Shown: positions 1 to 10,900 of the stretch, piece by piece
Numbering within the stretch: the first letter of the stretch is position 1
Layout: each line of letters starts with the position of its first letter
Assembly: GCF_032362555.1 (NCBI RefSeq)
Contig: NC_083507.1
Location: forward strand, 5,087,001-5,151,000
Length of the DNA stretch: 64,000 bases
DNA from: Amyelois transitella
Taxonomy: Eukaryota; Arthropoda; Insecta; Lepidoptera; Pyralidae
Direction of reading: 5' to 3'
Program-made: the position numbers and the translations under genes
The notes under the pieces: generated by a model
Seen by the model: only the letters and a program-made list of their open reading frames with translations
Databases searched by the model: none
Told to the model about the DNA's origin: nothing

Positions 1-29
1 GCACATGCAAATGAATTATGTAAAAAATT

Positions 30-1050
30 ATATTATTTTTTGGGGTAACTGCACCGAAAAGAAAACATTTTCAAAGCACAGAAACGATGTATACGGTCAA
101 TGTGCGGCCTCAATACAAGAGACAGTTGCGAACCTATTTTTAAAAAGCTTAAATTACTAACATTCCCTGCTTTGTACATTTTTGAAATAGCTTTATTTGT
201 AAAAATGAATTCGGAATTGTTTGTAAAGTTATCGGAAGTGACAAGAAATCCCGTGAGACCACAGTATAGGCATACTTTATGCACACAAAACTATAGACTT
301 GCTCTAGTCAGGAAAAGTATTCTAGGTATGGCTACAAAAATTTACAATAAACTACCTAATGACCTAAAAGATTTAAATTTTAAAAGGTTAAAACTTGTTG
401 GTTTGGTTTTGCCACTATAATCTCGTAGGCGTGCAAACCGTGGACGTAACTGGCGAGTTGGCCGCACGGAAAGGGTTCAAAAGATTGAATAGATTTTTAA
501 GCTCAAGCCCATATGACGAATAGCAAAATGTCCGTGTTTAAGGGGTTGGGGGGTAAAAGTTCCAAGTTTTATAATTTTTTTGTTGTTTGGGTACTAATAC
601 TAGCTTACATACCAAATTTCAGTTTTCTAGGACTTCAGGAAGTACCTTAAGAATTTTAATGATCATCAGTGAGTGAGTGACTAAGCGAGTGACGAAATCG
701 GGGTATTTTATATATCAATAAAATCTAAGGTATAAGAGCTATGCAATTGAAACTTTAGAGGTTTATTAAGTCTATCACTGACATCATATCTCGAATTTTG
801 TTTATCTGGTATAACCCAAACTCAAGTTATGAAGGTTCAAAAATACGACGAACCACTTCGAGAAAAGGTAGGTAGTGCCCTTGCGCTTCGCTTGGCTCGT
901 ATTGGCGGGGGCACTACCGTGCCCCCAGATACATGAACCTTTAATATTTGTATGCTTTAAACAGCAAGACATAGCGAACTGTACTCGTATTATTTATTCA
1001 ACAACTTAATTTTGTACCTATGTTTGACAAATAAATTGATTGATTGATAG
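30..1050 (+). mobile_element. LINE remnant (CR1/jockey-like), 3' part
   Basis: Translation of 100-394 resembles the extreme C-terminus of non-LTR reverse transcriptase ORFs: a stretch reading KSILGMATKIYNKLP followed by NDLKDLNFKRLK. The ORF is interrupted near 395 by another repeat, and a typical LINE 3' end (AATAAA followed by TTGATTGATTGA) is seen at 1028-1050. It is strongly 5'-truncated and has no complete RT domain. The family assignment rests on motif memory only. Confidence 0.6.
395..935. repeat. Interspersed repeat inserted in the LINE, ending in a GC hairpin
   Basis: The LINE reading frame stops matching at about 395 and LINE-like 3' sequence resumes about 935. The insert holds a GTGAGTGAGTGA run at 669-690 and ends in a perfect hairpin, GGGGGCAC at 907-914 and GTGCCCCC at 919-926 with a 4-nt loop. 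A terminal GC hairpin fits a Helitron-like or foldback element, but termini and target duplication are not clear. Confidence 0.4.
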
Positions 1051-1099
1051 ATTTAGTCGAATAGGAAACAACACTACCAATGACTGACTCCACTGACTT

Positions 1100-1199
1100 G
1101 AACGAACCATCAAACAAAATGGCCGACTATCTTTGAGAATTATTATGACTTTTTTGTGAAAAAACGTTCTGTAATTATTTGATAAAAAAAGTGTGTGCA
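1100..1199 (+). promoter_or_regulatory. Probable promoter and non-coding first exon of the zinc-finger gene
   Basis: A good splice donor (GCA|GTAAGTT, GT at 1200) and an acceptor (TTATTTTCCAG, ending 1600) bracket an intron in front of the coding exon. Upstream lies AAAATGGCC at 1116-1124, a YY1/Pho-type ATGGC motif often found at transcription starts. The transcription start itself is inferred. Confidence 0.45.
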
Positions 1200-1616
1200 G
1201 TAAGTTATTTTTTTCATATTTACTGTAAGGGTCCCTGATTAGAATAACTATGTGTTTACGATAAATTTACATCTAATAAAATGCAAGTATTTGTTTTCTT
1301 TCTTGTTTGTTTATTCTTGTTACACCAAATAAATGTTAATTTTGGAGTATATTTTATTGAAAAGAGTAGGAAGTTTATAATATCGTGAATAAATATTGTT
1401 GTCAAATACTAAATAAGCCATTGTAGGATTGTTAATGTGAAACGACATAACGAACTTGGGCGCGTAATTGCGTTGTTTGTTTACTTTCGTAATATAGGTA
1501 ATGTCTACAAAGATTTTTTGTACCTACCTATTAATTTCCATATCCCAAATATCGTGAATGAGGATATATTTGAATTAATTTTGCAATGTTTATTTTCCAG
1601 ATTTTCTTTTGAAAAC

Positions 1617-2774
1617 ATGTCTAAAAGAGAACAAAGTGACCGAAACGAAAGGAAGTTAGACACAAGTGATTACGAAAATCTTTTGACTCAACATAGTATT
1701 TTTGAGTCTGCTCGAAATAAACATCAAGAGCTCCCGAGCTTTCCAGGATTTACTAATGCTGAAACTCAGACCAAGTCTAGTGACTTAAAATCGCAGCCAC
1801 AGGCTGGTTTAGGTGCTTGGCATTACAACCCTTGGTGGATGCTGGCCAGTACGTCAAGGAACATTCCATCGCAAGAAGATTTTTCAGAAAGTGGAGAAAT
1901 GGAAACAAAAGTAAAAGAAGAACCTGTTGGTGCAGGTACACCAGACAGAGATCCATTACAAACTGACGTTGATCATTTTGCCACAGGTACACCTACACCT
2001 CCCGTAGGACTAGACTCGTTCTGTGATGACTGCTCAGATCCATTTTGTGATTCCAGTGCTGCCATCTGTAGAAAGCTGTTCCATTGTCCTCATTGTCGTA
2101 AGAGCTACCCAACAATATTGGAATTTAACACACATTTGACTGGTGTACATCCAGCACAGAAACCATTCAGATGCCAAATATGTTTGGAACCTTTTTACAA
2201 GAAATCACAATTAAGAAGACACCTAGATGCTCATCATTCTCGTAAAGATGTAAATAAATGTTCTGTTTGTTCCAAATACATAAAAGATAAAAGCAACCTA
2301 CGTAAACACATGCAAGTCCACACAGGGCGTGTACCACAGAAACAGTTCAAATGTGACCTGTGTAACAACAAGCGTTACATGTCTATTGACAGACTTAACA
2401 ATCATAGAGTAGTTTGTACTGGAGAAAAAACATTGAAATATTGTGACATGTGCACCAAAGTGTTTGATAATTCAAGGTCACTAAATAGTCACAAGAAGGT
2501 ACATGCAAGAGAACTAAAATGTGAAAACTGTGGGGAACAACTACGTTCTCTAGAACAATTCACAAATCATAAAATGTTGTGTCAAGGAGCAACATCAGAT
2601 GCAGGTGGAAGCTTGGCTAGTTCATCAAATGTGGCTGGCACTCCTGTGAACAGATGTTGTACCCAGCCAGGTTTGTGCGAGCATGACAAGCCAGCTTATC
2701 TCAATATACCAGGTTATGCTGCCGGCAGGGTACTTGATGCTACACTTTCATCTTTAAAGTCAAATATGAACTGA
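1617..2774 (+). CDS. C2H2/C2HC zinc-finger protein, six fingers
   Basis: The open frame extends upstream to 1437, but its first codon there is GTG and the region contains an acceptor ending at 1600, so I choose the ATG at 1617 (385 residues, one coding exon). The N-terminal ~150 residues are unstructured, with a sumoylation-like VKEE within KVKEEP and a Cys-rich FCDDC stretch. Six fingers follow at about residues 156-178, 185-207, 214-235, 245-267, 275-297 and 301-323; the fourth and sixth end in Cys (C2HC). Linkers are not the classical TGEKP, except for a TGEK after finger four. It is probably a nuclear DNA- or RNA-binding regulator; I cannot name the orthologue. It is followed by an AT-rich 3' region with AATAAA near 2844. 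Confidence 0.85.
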   Translation: MSKREQSDRNERKLDTSDYENLLTQHSIFESARNKHQELPSFPGFTNAETQTKSSDLKSQPQAGLGAWHYNPWWMLASTSRNIPSQEDFSESGEMETKVKEEPVGAGTPDRDPLQTDVDHFATGTPTPPVGLDSFCDDCSDPFCDSSAAICRKLFHCPHCRKSYPTILEFNTHLTGVHPAQKPFRCQICLEPFYKKSQLRRHLDAHHSRKDVNKCSVCSKYIKDKSNLRKHMQVHTGRVPQKQFKCDLCNNKRYMSIDRLNNHRVVCTGEKTLKYCDMCTKVFDNSRSLNSHKKVHARELKCENCGEQLRSLEQFTNHKMLCQGATSDAGGSLASSSNVAGTPVNRCCTQPGLCEHDKPAYLNIPGYAAGRVLDATLSSLKSNMN

Positions 2775-5376
2775 AAACAATCTGACAAATCATCCTGACA
2801 AATAATGTTCAATTTTTATAAATTTCTTTTGACATGATTACCAAATAAAAAAAACAATGACAACAGTTATAATTTTACAGAATTGAGAATTTCACAAGAC
2901 TGATGCAAATATCCCGCCTCACAACTTGCTTTATTATTACCATTTAAATTTAGATTTTAATTTGTAGGTTAAACACATTAGTTTTAGCAGCATAACTGTT
3001 TAAGTGTATTCATATGTATTCTGTTTTACTGTGTACATTTAAAAAAAAATTGTAAAGCCAATATGTGGCATTTCATCAAAAGGTTAATTAACCATAGGAA
3101 GGTGTTCCGCCTGTAATAATAATGTATATATGACTACATTTAAAAGTTATTTGCTTATCTTAAATACATAACTTGTTCCACAAGAACAGCTTTACTAATT
3201 GTTAGCAACCAGACCATACATGCAAGGTGTAAATTTGTGAAATGTTACAGATACATAATATTTTTATTTGAATATAAAAATAACTTGACTGATTTAGAGA
3301 AATATTTATGTGCAGTATTACATCATTTTTTATTTTTCTATTTTGGGAAAATTTCTAAGAGCTACGTTATTTTTGTAATTCTTAGTTTTTAATATTCTTA
3401 GATTTATTTTTAGAATAGATGTTATTTGGGAGTGGTTAAGGAGGCTGTACAATGAGCAGGCTTTGTTCCCAGTGCTCTGTAGTACTAATTACTCCAAAGA
3501 TGTTATAGTTTCAAACATGGTGTTACAGTGTGTTTCAAATACTACCTAGAGACAACTTGTGTAAGAGAAATTTATTTGTTCTTTATCATTAGAACTGTAA
3601 GTAAAATTAAAGTGCAATGTACCATTGGCTAAGCCTTGATCATGTTAAGGGAAGTGGTTAAAGGAATTAATTGTTGTGTACTCTTTATCCATAATATTTA
3701 TTCAAGTGTCATACACTAATACATGATTGCTGCAATTTATAGAATTATTTATAAGTTTAACATTTATGAAAATGTTATGTGTATTGTATGCGTCCTTAAT
3801 AAAAAGGATTGAGGCTATATTCAATGTATAGACCCTTATTTTACAATATATTAGCTGTTATATATCTATACTCATTAATGAGTATACTATACTTTAATCT
3901 TTTATTTTCATGGGAATTTCAACTTAGCGAAAAATTGGAAACAATGTTTTATTTATTTATGTTTTAATTACAAAGAAAAGTACTTTTATTTTGAGGCTTT
4001 ATATCATGAATTGTTGCTATTTACAAATGTTTTCTCTAATAATTATTACCTATATTTTATAACAAGGATAGGTTAAGTTGTGTATGTTAAGTTCGTACGT
4101 TTTTATAACTTTATATACATTTACATTGGACCCATGCTTTAATTGCAAGTACATAGTACCAAATGACAAAGATAAAGAAAAGTATAATTCGCAAACTAAT
4201 TATAAATCAGTTTTATTTTACCAAAAATTTGCTAGCTCAACAACATAGATTCATAATAATGCCATTTAGCACACACTAGGTACTACAGAAATATTCCATA
4301 GGTGCCTAAGTGTCATATATGACAATAACCTGCAAAAGTCTTCATTTGTTTATGTAGATAATATTCCATCAATATTGCGAACAATTATTTTTGAGAACTG
4401 ATTGTACCAAATGTTTAAAAATTATAATGAGCAACAAGCATTATATTGTTAACATTTTCGAATTGTCTAAAACAATGTAAATGTCTTGCCTAACATTATA
4501 AGTCTATAGTTGTAAAAGGTAATTAAAAATGTTTGATGTATATTTTCCAACATCATTCTCGCGAAGCTTGGTGTCGCGAAAAAATATTTTACTGCCTACA
4601 ATTCAGTTATGGGGATCTTGGGAACGTAATTTCAACTTCGACGTTACACCAACGCAGTGGAATTTTGCGATATTCTCAATATTCTTAACTAAAACTTTTC
4701 TGAAAGCCAAAAACAAACAAGAAATTTTATTACAAAACGAACATAAATTGAACACCTTGTCCAAAGGCAATGGACGTGATATATATTAACAGCATTAGAA
4801 ATTATCATTTATCGGACAATTCTGTTTCGCTCTGTTTGTTCAACTACTTTATATAAAGCAATTTCGCTTCTACACCAGTGAATCAACCCCAATATTTAAT
4901 TTCTGATTGCGTACAATCAATCAAAAAGCAGTTTCATTCTCATGTTACTGCACCACCACCGACTTCTCCAATATAATTTTGTGACCCCAGCGTCGCAGTG
5001 TTAATTCAAAATGTACCTACTACTAAAACTATAGCATCGTAGATTAGCATGGTGTTTAAATTGTAATGCACCTAGGTTAAGGAAAAATGTGTTCATATGA
5101 ATTTAGTTATACATAGAATATACTTTATCTTAGTGCTGTAGACTGTAAAACAGTAATTTTGCTGTTATTCGAAATTTATTTTTTCCACCGAAATTGTTAT
5201 AAGAAATCATATTTTGAGAGCCAAATTTAATCAAGTTTTATAGCTATCAATCATGTAGGTACACTAAGTTTATTGTGGGCAGTTATATAACGTGTGCTAC
5301 CTCCGTTTTCCAATATTATTTCAGGAGAGTAGACTTACGCCACTTGTTTCTATAAGAGTGTATGGATTAAAATCAT
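2775..5376. other. AT-rich 3' flank, no supported gene
   Basis: The region contains several AATAAA-type signals (about 2844 and 3798) and no recognisable repeat unit or protein domain. It may be a long 3' UTR of the upstream zinc-finger gene. An 86-codon open frame at 4529-4789 has no recognisable domain and no splice context that supports it. Confidence 0.5.
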
Positions 5377-5653
5377 TAGCGTTGCCAAACTATCGATAGT
5401 GAAAGTATATCGATAGTTGACCTCTGTTATCATCTTCAGTATATAATAAAATCGATAGCATTTTGGTGTAATAGCATCAAAAACTTAAATACTATCAATC
5501 TCATTAAGGTTGATAGTATTGATTTAACTATCGATAGTGCTTTCGATATTGAGATCCAATAATATCGATAGTATTGATGAGAGTCAATAAATATTGACGG
5601 TAACTGAGCTATCGATACTATTGCATTTACTTAACTATCGATCGGCAACGCTA
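5377..5653. mobile_element. MITE-like element carrying seven ATCGAT (DRE) sites
   Basis: The ends are inverted copies: TAGCGTTGCC at 5377-5386 and GGCAACGCTA at 5644-5653. If the outer TA is the target duplication this is a Tc1/mariner-style 277-bp unit including the duplication. Inside, ATCGAT occurs at 5392, 5409, 5451, 5530, 5564, 5611 and 5637, mostly as the palindrome ACTATCGATAGT or a close variant. TATCGATA is the DREF binding site in Drosophila. Confidence 0.6.
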
Positions 5654-6759
5654 GGTACTTACCATCACATAATGAATAGGTACCGCATGCAATAATTTGA
5701 ACATGTTTACGTCGGCGACGTAGATATTAGCTACCAAGCTAAAGTATTATGATTACCTATGATACAAGAGAAATAGATATACCTACCGTAACATTATCAC
5801 CAATAAATCAGGTTCTTTTCTGTTACACGATGTATTATTAAGCCTCCCAGAAGACTAACCGCCAACGTACCTTCCTAAAGTATTTGTTTACGACTGGTAC
5901 ACAATTTGTGAATTACTTTCTGTTCAGACAGGTACTTAAATGCAGACTCCCTAAACCATATGGGTATTGGTACCAGTTTTGCATTTGCATTTTCTGCATT
6001 ATAAAGTGGCATCCAGCCCTCCATAAAAGACCTTAACATTTGATCACTGTCCCCCGTCCCCACTGAAGGGATATCAGAACGAAATAGAAAATAATTTAAA
6101 TAAAATGGATCTATCAGGGTATCAGGCCGGAATAACTCATATTTTAGGACAGCAGCATGTTATACATACAATCAAGTCTATATCCCAAGTACATATAACT
6201 ACAAGAATACCTCTAATAATCAGATTTCTCATAGACCTAAAATGCCTACGATCGGAAAACACCAGGACGTTTCAAAAAAGGGAACTCAATAAAATCACTA
6301 TTATATGAAAATGTAAAAATTTTGTGTGAATAGAGTTTTGTTATACAAGGTCACACAGAAGGTAGTAACCTTCTCGAACTCCAGCAATGGTTCCAATTAA
6401 GTGAAAATAAATTGGTATTAAAATCTATCCCAATATTCAACTCCTAAATCAATCTTGTTAAAACTAATTTTTCGTGTGAAGTTTTGAGTTATAGAACTTC
6501 CATAGCATTTTCATACATTATATATTTACATTTTTAACTACAGTCAAATTGGATAACATTTAATAGAAGACAACTTTTAATTAAACTGGTTTAAAGATTC
6601 TTATTTTTTTTCTCAAAGGTCTTTCTTACTTTACCAAGCTAAGTAAACCGGAAAACAGTTTTATCCTAGTCAATACATATAATAAAACAGTAAAAAAAAT
6701 ATTGTCTGTATCTACATATAAGTGTATAAAAAAATGTATATATACTACGATGAAGATAT
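5654..6759. other. Intergenic, no supported feature
   Basis: Short open frames at 5875-6063 (-) and 6105-6308 (+) show no domain, no splice context and no codon bias I can recognise. I see no repeat termini here. Confidence 0.5.
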
Positions 6760-7260
6760 ATATGAGAATAAAAAAAAAGTCTGTATGTTTGTTTGTACAT
6801 GTTAATCTCCGGAATTACTGAACGGATTTGAATGAAACTTTTTTATTGTATAGCTCTTATGCATGGCCTATATGTATATGGTAGATATAATTTATTTTGG
6901 AATCTGAAACAGCTGATGTCGAACCATAACAACTCAGCTTAACTATAGGAAATACATATCGAAAAGACGTCTTAACAATAGTTGTTCAGCCTGATGAACA
7001 TGTTCTGTTAGCATATAAAAATCGAAGATCAGGAACACCAGATGCAGAATCATTATTGTCCAGCTAAATCATCCGAATAATAGAAAAGACGTCTCTAAAC
7101 AAAAGTTGTTTAACCTGAAGAGCATTTTCTTTTGGCGAAAAAAAAGTGAAATCTGGATCATGTGATGTGGAAGCCAAAGGGACTAGCTACTAAGTAATTT
7201 GTACGGAAATGACGTCTTAGAAATAGTTATTCTACCTGATGATATATCGGTCCATTCGTT
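6760..7260 (+). repeat. Interspersed repeat with a degenerate ~122-bp tandem array
   Basis: A TGTATGTTTGTTTGTACATG stretch at 6782-6801, followed by AATCTCCGGAATTACTGAACGG, is typical of the 5' region of lepidopteran Helitron-like elements. Three units then each contain GACGTC (6966, 7088, 7211) followed by a GTT(G/A)TT..CCTGA motif, giving a period of 122-123 bp. No transposase or helicase frame is present. Confidence 0.5.
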
Positions 7261-7766
7261 TTTTAGTTTTTTAATAACAAACAAAAATACGAATCGTTTT
7301 TCTCCAAATAATATTTATACGGATCATAATTTATTTGCTGTCAACTGTATGTAGGTACCTTGGAGCTCCGCTACCGTGAAAATTTCGGGCTATAAAGATT
7401 TTTGTTAATCCAAGTTATATCCTTTGTAGGTATTACCAAATTTCAACGAAATTTATTTGGTGAATTTTAGTAAATTAAATAACCTTAACCTTCGTATTTC
7501 CAATAACACGCAAACGGAGTTGCGGCCAACAGCTGATTGTTAATAAATACAAGAAACTAAAACTTGTAAAAAAAATCTAATGTTTGGCGCCCTTTTCGAC
7601 TCAAAAGTTTAATAAATGGGCAAGGAAAAGGACTTTTCCCTATCTAAAATAACAAAGTTCAAAGATACCCAAAATAAGAAGTCTTTTGCCTCCTAATAAA
7701 ATGACTGAAGTACTCTAGTATCCAGTAGGGACGATCGGAAAACAGGCATTAGCGGACTATAAAGGA

Positions 7767-7840
7767 CCGAGCACACCGAACGCGGGTCAGTTGGTAACGC
7801 AGTTTTAAAGCGGGCCCGCTTCTGAGTTTGGTGTGCTCGG
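7767..7840. repeat. Inverted repeat (11-bp arms)
   Basis: CCGAGCACACC at 7767-7777 is the exact reverse complement of GGTGTGCTCGG at 7830-7840; the arms extend imperfectly. The loop of about 52 nt includes a GGGCCC. It may be a foldback relic; it lies just downstream of the Surf6 3' end. Confidence 0.5.
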
Positions 7841-7941
7841 GACATAAGGAAGTTTCGTCGTTAGACTACGGAAACCTATATGAACAAACACATTTATGTT
7901 AGAACTTCATGTCATTTATTATCATAGTAAAAATACATGTT

Positions 7942-10900
7942 TTAAATAACAACACGCCCTCTTTTGGCTGCTGCTTTGACAATTTTTGCCTTCTTTTCCT
8001 TCTTCTTTTTACCAATGTTCTCCTTCCTCTTTTTCTGTCGTTCATCTTTCTTCTGCTCAACAGACTTGATCCTGTTTTCCCACTGCTTTTTACTTTGTTT
8101 CTTTTGTTGCTCCTGTAAATGATATCCATACATATAATAAAATTGTAACTACTAGCCAATATAGAGGGATCTATATATGACCAACTAGCTGTTGCCCGCG
8201 ACTTCGTCCGTCATAAATCGAAAAGAAAAGAATTTATTAATTTAAAGAAATAAATAATTTTTAAATATTTCATTTTGTTATAAACAAAAAATTTCAAAAA
8301 CTACATACAACTAAAGTAGCTCCTACTTTGATGATATTTGGCATAAAAATCTTGTAGGTAGGTAGGTAATATAAAAATTCGATGTCTTGATAAGTAAAAT
8401 TAACCAACTAATAAAGAGGAAAAATTTTGATAAAATTTTGTGCAGAGATAGATCTTCACAATTAAGATAGGTCTTTGATCTGAAAATAAGTCTTTCTATG
8501 GACACCAAGACTAAGACTTTTGATAAAATACAGAAACATAATTACATTTTTGATATAAGTACCATAAATAGAAAACCTTTTACTGGACAAAATCACTGAA
8601 GTTCAACCAGACCCAGCAAAGTGAGGCCAGGAACTGTGTTATTGGAAAGTAATCCGATAATATCCAGGTCAATTAAGAAAAGATTTTTTGTCACAACTAA
8701 GAGTTTGGTTCCAGAAATGTTCTAACATGGCCATAGTATAGGCATGCGAGACAAAAAGGGATGACCTGAAAGAGATAACGGGCGGCAACTGGTTGCTTAT
8801 TGCCCAAAACGGGAATAAGTGTGAAAATAGAAAAATACCAAGTGGCTGAAAAAATAAAATCTTGTACTATTAGTATTACAATACTATTTGACTTTTGTTT
8901 TTGATTTTAATTTTAATTTAATAATAATTGCTATCCATTACCATGCGTTTGATAGATTTCTTCAACAAAGTGGGATCATCTTTCACTTTTTGTCCTTCAG
9001 CTTTCTGCAATACAGTCTTCCATGCAACTTTTTCTTTAATCTCCTTAGCTTTACTACTCTCAGTTTCTTCTAAATGGCGTATTTTTTCTTGCTGTTGTTG
9101 CAAATCATCCAACAACTTTCTGGGGTCATTCTCTCTGGTTTTATGTCTTTCTGTAATAATTATTAACCACAATTACTAACTTTTTTTACTGTACAAGTAA
9201 ATGAAACTTTGTTAAATTTAGGTACACATCACTGTTACATTCATACCCATGTGATACTTATCTAAGATTGTGTTATCTAAGATTTTAAATTATTTATTGA
9301 AATAACTATGGAATACTTGTAGTACAGTAATAGAATCTTTACAATAATAATCCTATACATAACTTTTTATTACTTTATATAAACATCAATACTATAACAA
9401 TATCTAAATAGCAAAGCAAAGTCGCTTCCTGTGTCTGTCCCTATGTCTGTACGTATGCTTACCATTAAAACTACACTATTACATTTTGATTTAGAGTGAA
9501 TCAAGAGGAAAGTTTATATATATATATAGGTATAAATATAATAATAATAAATATATATATATATAAATGCTACCAGTGTAAAGCCACTCTGGGTCGTTAG
9601 TGATCAATAAACATCAAATTGAGATTTAAATACATTGACGTACTATAAACAACTAGACTCACAATCCCGCTAAAAAAGTGTCCGCGGCAAAACTCTACTC
9701 AACGCTCAAGTGAGTAAAGTTCTCGGCTAGTCTCGTTTAGTCCGTCCACGAGTGACAACGTCGCACAATGACGAAGTGCTCTGTTAAAAAATGTAAAAAT
9801 TGTCCAAGAATGGCGCTCAAAAAGGATGGCGTTTCCTATTTCATTTAAGTACAATTCAGTTTTAAAGTAATCGCACTTAATAGTGTAAGTTAGCTGTTGG
9901 TTTTCTATCAAATCATTTTATTAAATATTTAAAACTTAACGGTACTCGGCATTTAGCACTATCCGCGCCATCTCTTTCATGCGGTCAACAAATATTAAAG
10001 AGTAAACGAAACAAATATAGTTTTGTCGCCGCGCTTCATGAAGCTCGCCTAGGAACATAAAGTTGTGGAGTCGCTTTGTTTTATTTTTTATACATACATA
10101 AAATCACGCCTCTTTCCCGGAGGAGTAGGCAATATTATTTATTTTTTATGTTTGTGATTTTTTATTGTGATACTAGTTCGGTTGATTAATTATTTAATGA
10201 GGTGAATGGAAATATGTAATGTTATCTGAAAATGGTACCTGTTAAAACGATTTAGTAAAATTTGGTAAGGGGGTGATACTACATCAATTACACGACTATC
10301 TAGTAAATTCTAATCACATGCCAACGAAGTCGCAAGTAAAACCTTACAGAATAACATACAATTTACGTGTATTTCAATTTTCCGCAGAACGCCATAATAA
10401 GGAATGAATGGATTTCTATTATAGCGAGAAACCGAGGTGAAGAGTTTTTAAGCCACAAAAAGGAGCCGTCGTATGTTCTGAACACTTTCTTCCATCAGAC
10501 ATCCATACGACAGACAGGGTAGTTATTATCCTGTAAACCAAATCACATCGAAATCTGTTCAGTAGAATTTGCGTGATTGAGTAACAAACATCCTCACATA
10601 CTTACAAACAAACATCTAAAAAATACATTTTCCAAATTGACCAAACCGGGGATCGAACCCGAGACCTCCGACTTGGCAGTCAGGCAAGATGATCATTAGG
10701 CCACAGAAGTCGACAAGAAACAAAAGAACTACCTTTAAAGTAAAAAATAAACTACTTACATCCAAATCGACACATAATCACAGACATTCCAACACACATA
10801 CACCCATCAAACTCCTAATATCCAATAGACAATTTTTATTGCAACGCATTTCGTATCAAAATGTTAAAGTGTGTGAAGGTAAAATTTTTAAAATAACAAC

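Noticed and set aside
1437-1616. 60-residue N-terminal extension of the first zinc-finger protein
   Set aside because: The first codon is GTG and a splice acceptor ends at 1600; the extension is intron sequence.
4529-4789. 86-codon open frame after the zinc-finger gene
   Set aside because: No domain, no splice or promoter context; such lengths occur by chance in this amount of DNA.
7899-8159. Several Lys-rich overlapping frames near the Surf6 3' end
   Set aside because: Only the frame that joins in phase from exon 3 through the acceptor at 8113 gives the SURF6 C-terminus; the others are shadows.
9510-9565. Possible origin or promoter in an AT-only stretch
   Set aside because: It is a plain (TA)n/(TAA)n microsatellite with no other signal.
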